Positions 33,151 to 37,773 of a DNA stretch of 37,773 nucleotides are shown here, in pieces. Both the position numbers and the translations under genes were made by a program. The stretch is from positions 1 to 37,773 of the forward strand of contig JBALVO010000025.1 of NCBI GenBank assembly GCA_036961445.1, written 5' to 3'. The notes below the pieces were generated by a model, which worked only from the letters and a program-made list of their open reading frames with translations, had not been told where the DNA came from and ran no database searches. The DNA comes from JBALVO01 sp036961445 (lineage in GTDB: Bacteria > Pseudomonadota > Gammaproteobacteria > Pseudomonadales > Halieaceae). Numbering within the stretch: position 1 is the first letter of the stretch; each line of letters begins with the position of its first letter.

Positions 33151-33177
33151 CAGCAACCTCAAAGGAAGGAATATATT

Positions 33178-33852
33178 TTGCGACCTGCCGTACCCCTTTT
33201 ACTGTTGTCCGCCCTATTTGCCGGTATTGTTCAGGCACAGGATATCCGCTATGTCAGTGACAAGCAGTTCGTTCCTTTGCGCAGCGGCGCCGGTAATGAC
33301 TATCGCATCATACATCGGGGTATCCCCTCTGGCACCCGCCTCACAGTGACGCGCAGCTCCGATGACGACGTATGGGCAGAGATTACTACTGATCGTGGCA
33401 CCAGCGGCTGGATCCGCAGCCAGTATCTGATGCAGGAAGTTCCTGCGCAATTGCAGTTAGACGCCGCAGTGAAACAAGCAGCGCAAGCTACAGAAAAAAG
33501 CACGGCCCTGGCAATGGAGGTTGAGTCCCTCAATGTAGAGCGCGTTGAACTGCTTAACCAACTCACTAGCAACGATTCTGAATTGGGCACTGTCTCCGAA
33601 CAGCTTACCCAGCTCAAACAGATATCCGGCAACGCCGTACAAATGGATGCGGACAATCGTAGATTAGTCGAGGAATCAGAAAACCTGCGTTCTGAAGTAG
33701 AAATGTTGCAAGCGGAAAATCTGCGCTTGCAGGACAAGCTGGAAAGCGAGGACTTTCTTAACGGCGCCCTGGCGGTATTGCTCGGCGTCATCATTGCACT
33801 GGTTGCACCGCGCTTGATACCCAAGCGTCGTAAAAGCTCCAGTTGGGCCTAA
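33178..33852 (+). CDS. SH3-domain protein with coiled coil and C-terminal membrane anchor (TIGR04211/YgiM-like)
   Basis: 224 residues from a TTG start, supported by AAAGGAAGGA 7 nt upstream. A signal peptide (MRPAVPLLLLSALFAGIVQA, about 1-20) precedes a bacterial SH3 domain (about 24-86, with RYVSDKQFVPLRSGAGNDYR, GTSGWIRSQYL). A coiled coil (about 95-190; KSTALAMEVESLNVERVELL, ENLRSEVEMLQAENLRLQDK) leads to one transmembrane anchor (about 196-212) and a basic tail. This is the TIGR04211 layout: the SH3 domain in the periplasm, held to the inner membrane. It probably touches peptidoglycan or an envelope partner; the function is not established. Confidence 0.9.
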   Translation: MRPAVPLLLLSALFAGIVQAQDIRYVSDKQFVPLRSGAGNDYRIIHRGIPSGTRLTVTRSSDDDVWAEITTDRGTSGWIRSQYLMQEVPAQLQLDAAVKQAAQATEKSTALAMEVESLNVERVELLNQLTSNDSELGTVSEQLTQLKQISGNAVQMDADNRRLVEESENLRSEVEMLQAENLRLQDKLESEDFLNGALAVLLGVIIALVAPRLIPKRRKSSSWA

Positions 33853-33864
33853 GGGGAATATATT

Positions 33865-34446
33865 GTGTTGAGATCTTTTTATTTATGTCTGGTGCTACTA
33901 CTGACATCTACCCCATTTACTGTGGCGGCCGGGGAAACAACCCTCCCTAACCCCCAGGTCATGATCAAAACCAGCGATGGTGATATTACGGTGCGTTTGT
34001 TTCGCGACAAGTCACCGGTGACCGTGGACAACTTCCTGAGCTATGTAGACAGCGGCTTTTACAATGGCACCATATTCCACCGGGTAATTCCGAACTTCAT
34101 GATACAGGGCGGTGGTTTCCAGCCAGACCTGACAAAGAAGGAGACCCTGGACCCCATTGTCAACGAATCATCAAACAAGCTGCACAATATACGGGGCACT
34201 CTGGCAATGGCCCGCACCAACGACCCCAATTCAGCCACCGCACAGTTCTTTATTAACCAGCGCTCCAATTTACAGCTGGACTGGGCCCCTGGGCGCGAAG
34301 GCTATGCCGTTTTCGGTGAAGTTATTCTGGGTATGGACATCGTGGACTACATCGCGTCTGCTCCCACGGGTAAAGCTGGCGGTATGAGCGACGTTCCAAT
34401 AGAACAACCGATAATGATAGTCGAGATCGTGCGCGTTAGCCTATGA
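33865..34446 (+). CDS. ppiA: Periplasmic peptidyl-prolyl cis-trans isomerase, cyclophilin type
   Basis: 193 residues. A signal peptide (MLRSFYLCLVLLLTSTPFTVA, about 1-21) precedes a cyclophilin domain with FHRVIPNFMIQGGGFQPDLT (active-site Arg in FHRV, Gln in IQGGGF), LAMARTNDPNSATAQFFINQ and GYAVFGEVILGMDIVDYI. It catalyses proline isomerisation on exported proteins, so PpiA is favoured over the cytoplasmic PpiB. The start is GTG with AGGGGAA upstream. It is 12 bp after the SH3 gene and overlaps pdxJ by 4 nt. Confidence 0.93.
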   Translation: MLRSFYLCLVLLLTSTPFTVAAGETTLPNPQVMIKTSDGDITVRLFRDKSPVTVDNFLSYVDSGFYNGTIFHRVIPNFMIQGGGFQPDLTKKETLDPIVNESSNKLHNIRGTLAMARTNDPNSATAQFFINQRSNLQLDWAPGREGYAVFGEVILGMDIVDYIASAPTGKAGGMSDVPIEQPIMIVEIVRVSL

Positions 34447-35204
34447 TCGCGCTCAGCGTCAATCTCAACAAAATTGCCCTGATCCGCAATTCACGCGATA
34501 CCACTAATCCCAGCGTACCGCAGCATGCGCAAATGTGCATTGACGCCGGCGCCGATGGTATCACCGTGCACCCGCGTCCAGACCAACGCCACATTCGCGC
34601 CCAGGACTGTTTTGAGCTGGCCAGCATGCTCAGCGTCGAATTCAATATAGAGGGAAATCCAGTTTCCGGCCCGCGTAATAGCGACCGTCCAGACGTGGGA
34701 GATTACCCCGGATTCATGGCACTGGTAAAAGAAATACGCCCCGCCCAGTGCACACTGGTGCCTGACGGCGACGGCCAACTCACCTCAGATCACGGCTTCG
34801 ATCTGCGCCGCGATGGCGATCAAATAGCCCCCTTGGTACAAGAACTGCAGGCCCTGGGGATTCGCACCAGCCTGTTCATGGACCCCGATCCGGAGCAGAT
34901 CCGCCTGGCGGCACAGATCGGCACCGATCGTATTGAACTGTATACAGAGTCTTATGCGCGCGCCTGTAAAAATCAGGCCGACGTGGATGATGTATTTAGT
35001 ACATTCCTACGAGCAGCTGATGTCGCTGCCGAGGAAAACCTGGGGCTCAACGCCGGCCACGATCTGGACCTCAATAACCTGCCGCGCTTTGCCACCATCG
35101 CCGGACTACAGGAAGTATCTATCGGTCACGCCCTGACTGTCGATGCCATAGCCATGGGACTGGCCAATGCCGTAGCCGCCTATCAGCGCGCACTGGGGAA
35201 GTAA
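34443..35204 (+). CDS. pdxJ: Pyridoxine 5'-phosphate synthase
   Basis: 253-residue TIM-barrel. Characteristic stretches are MIALSVNLNKIALIRNSRDT, ADGITVHPRPDQRHI (catalytic His region), FNIEGNP (catalytic Glu), CTLVPD and GLNAGHDLDLNNL. It condenses 1-deoxyxylulose 5-phosphate with 3-amino-2-oxopropyl phosphate to pyridoxine phosphate, the last ring-forming step of the route that also uses SerC, encoded earlier in this window. It is coupled to ppiA by the ATGA overlap. It faces the convergent thioesterase gene 30 bp downstream. Confidence 0.97.
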   Translation: MIALSVNLNKIALIRNSRDTTNPSVPQHAQMCIDAGADGITVHPRPDQRHIRAQDCFELASMLSVEFNIEGNPVSGPRNSDRPDVGDYPGFMALVKEIRPAQCTLVPDGDGQLTSDHGFDLRRDGDQIAPLVQELQALGIRTSLFMDPDPEQIRLAAQIGTDRIELYTESYARACKNQADVDDVFSTFLRAADVAAEENLGLNAGHDLDLNNLPRFATIAGLQEVSIGHALTVDAIAMGLANAVAAYQRALGK

Positions 35205-35234
35205 TACTAATAACCAGTCATGCCATAGCTTGCT

Positions 35235-35624
35235 CTACCTGGCCGCAAGTTGCTCACGCAGGCTGTCAGGGATGCGCGTTGACTTATTGGTTGCCGTGCT
35301 TCTATGCACCAGAACGGCCTTGCCACGCACTGTTACCTTATCGCCCTGTTCCATTGCACACACCATGGTAAGCGAACTGTTGCCAATTTTCGCTGCGGTG
35401 ATAAGCGCCGTAACATCAGTACCGTAAAACGTTTCAGCAACGAAATCGATATGCAGCGAGGCCAACACCCAATCCTTGGCTGCACTGGGATCATCCGCGC
35501 CCAGCGAGTCCAGAAATTTCACCCGCAGCACCTCAAACCAGGCAGCAATTGACGCATTATTAATGTGTCCAAGCGCGTCTGTTTCGTAAAAACGTGGCTC
35601 GATTATGATCGAAAAATCCTGCAA
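35235..35624 (-). CDS. Acyl-CoA thioesterase, hotdog fold (4HBT)
   Basis: 129 residues. The N-terminal PRFYETDALGHINNASIAAW carries the thioesterase signature D-x-x-GH-x-NN (catalytic Asp). FYGTDVTALITAAKIGNSSL and MEQGDKVTVRGKAVLVH are typical hotdog strands. It hydrolyses acyl-CoA or 4-hydroxybenzoyl-CoA-like thioesters; the substrate is unknown. The start is TTG at 35624, chosen because GGAGA sits 7-8 nt upstream and the next residues fit the family; no upstream ATG is in frame. No operon partner; the gap 35625-35726 shows nothing more. Confidence 0.85.
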   Translation of the reverse strand: MQDFSIIIEPRFYETDALGHINNASIAAWFEVLRVKFLDSLGADDPSAAKDWVLASLHIDFVAETFYGTDVTALITAAKIGNSSLTMVCAMEQGDKVTVRGKAVLVHRSTATNKSTRIPDSLREQLAAR

Positions 35625-35726
35625 TGATATTCTCCAGTGTATTGCTTAAGAGACCAGCTGGTTGGCAGTACCGGCTTTCGCAGCGGCGATTAACTAACTG
35701 TTTTGAACGCAGATACAGCGAAAATA

Positions 35727-37031
35727 CTACCCGCCAACGAGACTAATCATCACACCTGCCGCCACGGCAGAGCCAATGACCCCCGCCACATTGGGGCCCA
35801 TTGCGTGCATTAACAGGAAGTTATGGGGGTTCGCCTCAAGACCAACCTTATTGCTGACCCGTGCCGCCATAGGCACCGCCGATACGCCGGCAGAACCGAT
35901 CAGGGGATTGATTGGCGTACCACCGAATTTGTTCATTAACTTGGCAATCAATACGCCCGACGCGGTACCGATGCCGAAGGCGACCATACCCAGACCGAGA
36001 ATACCCAGCGTGTTGATATCCAGGAACTTGTCCGCCACCAACTTGGAGCCTACCGACAGGCCCAAAAAGATCGTGGTAATGTTAATCAACGCATTTTGCG
36101 CCGTATCACTTAGGCGATCGACTACCCCACACTCCTTCATCAGATTGCCAAAGCAGAACATACCCAACAGCGGAGCCGCATCTGGCAACAGCATTGCCAC
36201 CAGTATCAACAGCACCAGAGGAAAGACAATTTTCTCGCGGTGAGATACGTGGCGCAGCTGCACCATTTCGATCTTGCGTTCCGCCTCGGTGGTAAGTGCC
36301 CGCATAATCGGGGGCTGAATCATAGGGACCAGAGCCATATAGGAATAAGCCGCCACCGCAATAGCGCCCAGTAAATCTGGTGCCAGTATACTCGCCACAT
36401 AGATTGCCGTGGGGCCGTCTGCACCGCCAATAATGCCGATGGCCGCAGCGTCAGCAATACTGAAATCCATCACGCCAATGGAGCTCAGTCCCACTGCTCC
36501 CAGCACCGTGGCAAAGATACCAAATTGCGCCGCTGCACCCAAAAACAAGGTTTTCGGGTTAGCCAGCAATGGCCCGAAGTCGGTCATGGCCCCCACGCCC
36601 ATAAAAATTACCAGCGGCGCAACGCCGCTGGCAATAGCGACATTGTAAAAATTGTAGAGCATGCCATTGGCAAAGCCAGCGTCAGCCGCCTGCTGCTGCA
36701 CCAGCAGGTGCGCCTGGGCATCTCCTGCATAGTAGGCCGCCATTAACTCCTTGGCATTGTCGGTAACAGCAACCCCCAGCGCTGCTGCCATTTCTGCCAA
36801 CAAGGCAGGGTCCGCAGCGTGAACAGCACTCTCCACCGCAGAGTAAGCCATCCCGGCACCTGGAATATTAGCCAGGATACCGCCAAAGCCAATAGGCACG
36901 AGCAGCAACGGCTCAAAGCCCTTGCGTATAGCAAGAAACAACAACAGCAGGCCAATTAACAACATAAAGGTCTGCCCTGGAGTAATCTGCGCGAGTCCCG
37001 AGGTACTCCACAGTTGCAGGATATTGTCCAT
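35727..37031 (-). CDS. oadB: Oxaloacetate decarboxylase subunit beta (sodium ion pump)
   Basis: 434 residues with about nine transmembrane segments. Diagnostic stretches are LLVPIGFGGILANIPGAGMA, VAPLVIFMGVGAMTDFGPLL, DFSIADAAAIGIIGGADGPT and the ion-path GADGPTAIY with Asp. It also has MFCFGNLMKECGVVDRLSDT and MHAMGPNVAGVIGSAVAAG. It decarboxylates biotin-bound carboxyl and drives Na+ export in the inner membrane. It is 6 bp after oadA, as in standard oadGAB operons. Methylmalonyl-CoA decarboxylase beta is a close relative, but the partner alpha subunit supports Oad. Confidence 0.95.
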   Translation of the reverse strand: MDNILQLWSTSGLAQITPGQTFMLLIGLLLLFLAIRKGFEPLLLVPIGFGGILANIPGAGMAYSAVESAVHAADPALLAEMAAALGVAVTDNAKELMAAYYAGDAQAHLLVQQQAADAGFANGMLYNFYNVAIASGVAPLVIFMGVGAMTDFGPLLANPKTLFLGAAAQFGIFATVLGAVGLSSIGVMDFSIADAAAIGIIGGADGPTAIYVASILAPDLLGAIAVAAYSYMALVPMIQPPIMRALTTEAERKIEMVQLRHVSHREKIVFPLVLLILVAMLLPDAAPLLGMFCFGNLMKECGVVDRLSDTAQNALINITTIFLGLSVGSKLVADKFLDINTLGILGLGMVAFGIGTASGVLIAKLMNKFGGTPINPLIGSAGVSAVPMAARVSNKVGLEANPHNFLLMHAMGPNVAGVIGSAVAAGVMISLVGG

Positions 37032-37037
37032 AGTTGC

Positions 37038-37773
37038 TTAGCTCACGGTAATCAGCGTATCGCCGACAGCAACCGAGTCGCCAACTTTTACACTCACACC
37101 GGATACCGTACCTGCCTGAGGCGCGCGCACCTCGGTTTCCATCTTCATCGCCTCCAGAATTACGATCACATCCCCCGCTGCCACCGTGTCACCAACGGCT
37201 ACGTGAACGTTGAAGATATTGCCCGCCAGCGGCGCAGGTAAAGCACTACCTACTCCTGCAGCAGGCGCCGGGGCAACAGAGGGTGGCGATGCTGCAGGAG
37301 AAATTGCCGCTACGTCTCCACCGGCGGCAACTTCCACGGCGTAACTCTGACCATTGACGGTTACGGTGTAGACCTCTGATCCGCTTGCGGCCGGCGCTGT
37401 AGCGCCGGTGTTTACCGCTGCCGCCGTCGCTGGTACAGCGGCTGTCGCACCATTGGGTACGGGTTCGAACACATCTGGATCGCCACGATTTTCCAGGAAT
37501 TTCAGGCCTATTTGTGGAAACAATGCATAGGTCAAAACATCGTCAATTTCTCCATCCCCTGGAGTTAAGGCAATAGCCTTCTCCTGGGCCAGGTGCAATA
37601 GCTCCTCAGTCAGGACCTGCAGTTCCGGCGCGAGCAGATCAGCAGGACGACAGGTAATGGGCTCCGCGCCCTCGAGTACGCGCTGCTGAAGTTCGCTATT
37701 TACCGGTGCCGGTGTAGCTCCATACTCTCCTTTGAGCACGCCTGCCGTTTCCTTGGTAATGGACTTGTAACGC
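37038..37773 (-). CDS. oadA: Oxaloacetate decarboxylase subunit alpha, C-terminal part (partial)
   Basis: The frame runs off the right window edge, so only the last 245 codons are seen. The visible protein starts RYKSITKETAGVLKGEYGAT, in the PYC/OadA conserved carboxyltransferase-associated domain, continues through ITCRPADLLAPELQ and an Ala/Pro-rich linker. It ends in a biotinyl carrier domain (about the last 70 residues) with the biotin Lys in VILEAMKMETEVRAPQ. The alpha subunit moves CO2 from oxaloacetate to biotin before transfer to the beta subunit. The missing part should hold the carboxyltransferase TIM barrel, and oadG should precede it. Confidence 0.95.
   Translation of the reverse strand, partial: RYKSITKETAGVLKGEYGATPAPVNSELQQRVLEGAEPITCRPADLLAPELQVLTEELLHLAQEKAIALTPGDGEIDDVLTYALFPQIGLKFLENRGDPDVFEPVPNGATAAVPATAAAVNTGATAPAASGSEVYTVTVNGQSYAVEVAAGGDVAAISPAASPPSVAPAPAAGVGSALPAPLAGNIFNVHVAVGDTVAAGDVIVILEAMKMETEVRAPQAGTVSGVSVKVGDSVAVGDTLITVS

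Noticed and set aside
1..37773. CRISPR arrays, tRNA genes, toxin-antitoxin pairs, phage or defence genes
   Set aside because: No regularly spaced repeats, cloverleaf-like sequence or recognisable defence proteins were seen on reading both strands.

Overview
The window reads as a chromosomal segment of a marine gammaproteobacterium close to the pseudomonads, most likely in the Cellvibrionales/Halieaceae (OM60/NOR5) area. This is inferred from gene order, not from a database search. The runs gyrA-serC-pheA-tyrA-aroA-cmk-rpsA-ihfB-lapA-pyrF and mtaD-ubiG-mupP-yciK are pseudomonad-like. Small families such as DUF6316 and DUF6524 point the same way.

Layout. (1) 1-2604 is accessory and AT-richer. 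It holds a 44-residue membrane protein, a small Cys-motif protein behind a perfect 8-bp inverted repeat, a DUF6316 protein, and a complete 775-bp IS6-family element. The element has 19-bp terminal repeats and no target duplication, and it abuts the 3' stump of a broken gene. (2) 2605-6613 carries three same-strand genes: a two-domain protein (sugar-phosphate isomerase/lactonase-like plus alpha/beta hydrolase), an iron-containing alcohol dehydrogenase, and a DUF6524 membrane protein. A hairpin separates them from a convergent secreted protein. (3) 6653-8185 (minus strand) has the secreted protein, a LysR regulator and a degraded DHH-phosphoesterase gene. (4) 8254-12307 is a three-gene surface-polysaccharide locus (WbpM-like, WbpL-like, short-chain epimerase). 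It lies next to comEA, pyrF, lapA and ihfB, the neighbourhood where pseudomonads keep O-antigen clusters. (5) 12371-24054 is a long minus-strand housekeeping run: competence/DNA binding, pyrimidine synthesis, IHF, ribosomal protein S1, CMP kinase, the late shikimate/Phe/Tyr pathway, serine/PLP metabolism and gyrase A. (6) 24349-27857 (plus strand) covers methylthioadenosine/SAH salvage, ubiquinone methylation, MurNAc-6-P recycling and an SDR. (7) 27844-32101 (minus) holds rluB, scpB, scpA, a YrdC/Sua5-like gene and a PHP phosphoesterase. (8) 32197-35204 (plus) holds yciB, yciI, an SH3-domain anchor protein, a periplasmic cyclophilin and pdxJ. (9) 35235-37773 (minus) holds a thioesterase and the sodium-pumping oxaloacetate decarboxylase beta and alpha subunits, alpha being cut by the window edge.

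Most of the window is ordinary core genome. The parts that deserve a second look are the 753-residue isomerase-like/hydrolase fusion with its dehydrogenase partner, the small genes at the left edge, the IS6-associated gene stump, the DHH relic, and the very short polysaccharide locus. I found no CRISPR array, tRNA, rRNA or phage gene, and no system I would call clearly new. The fusion cassette is the best candidate.
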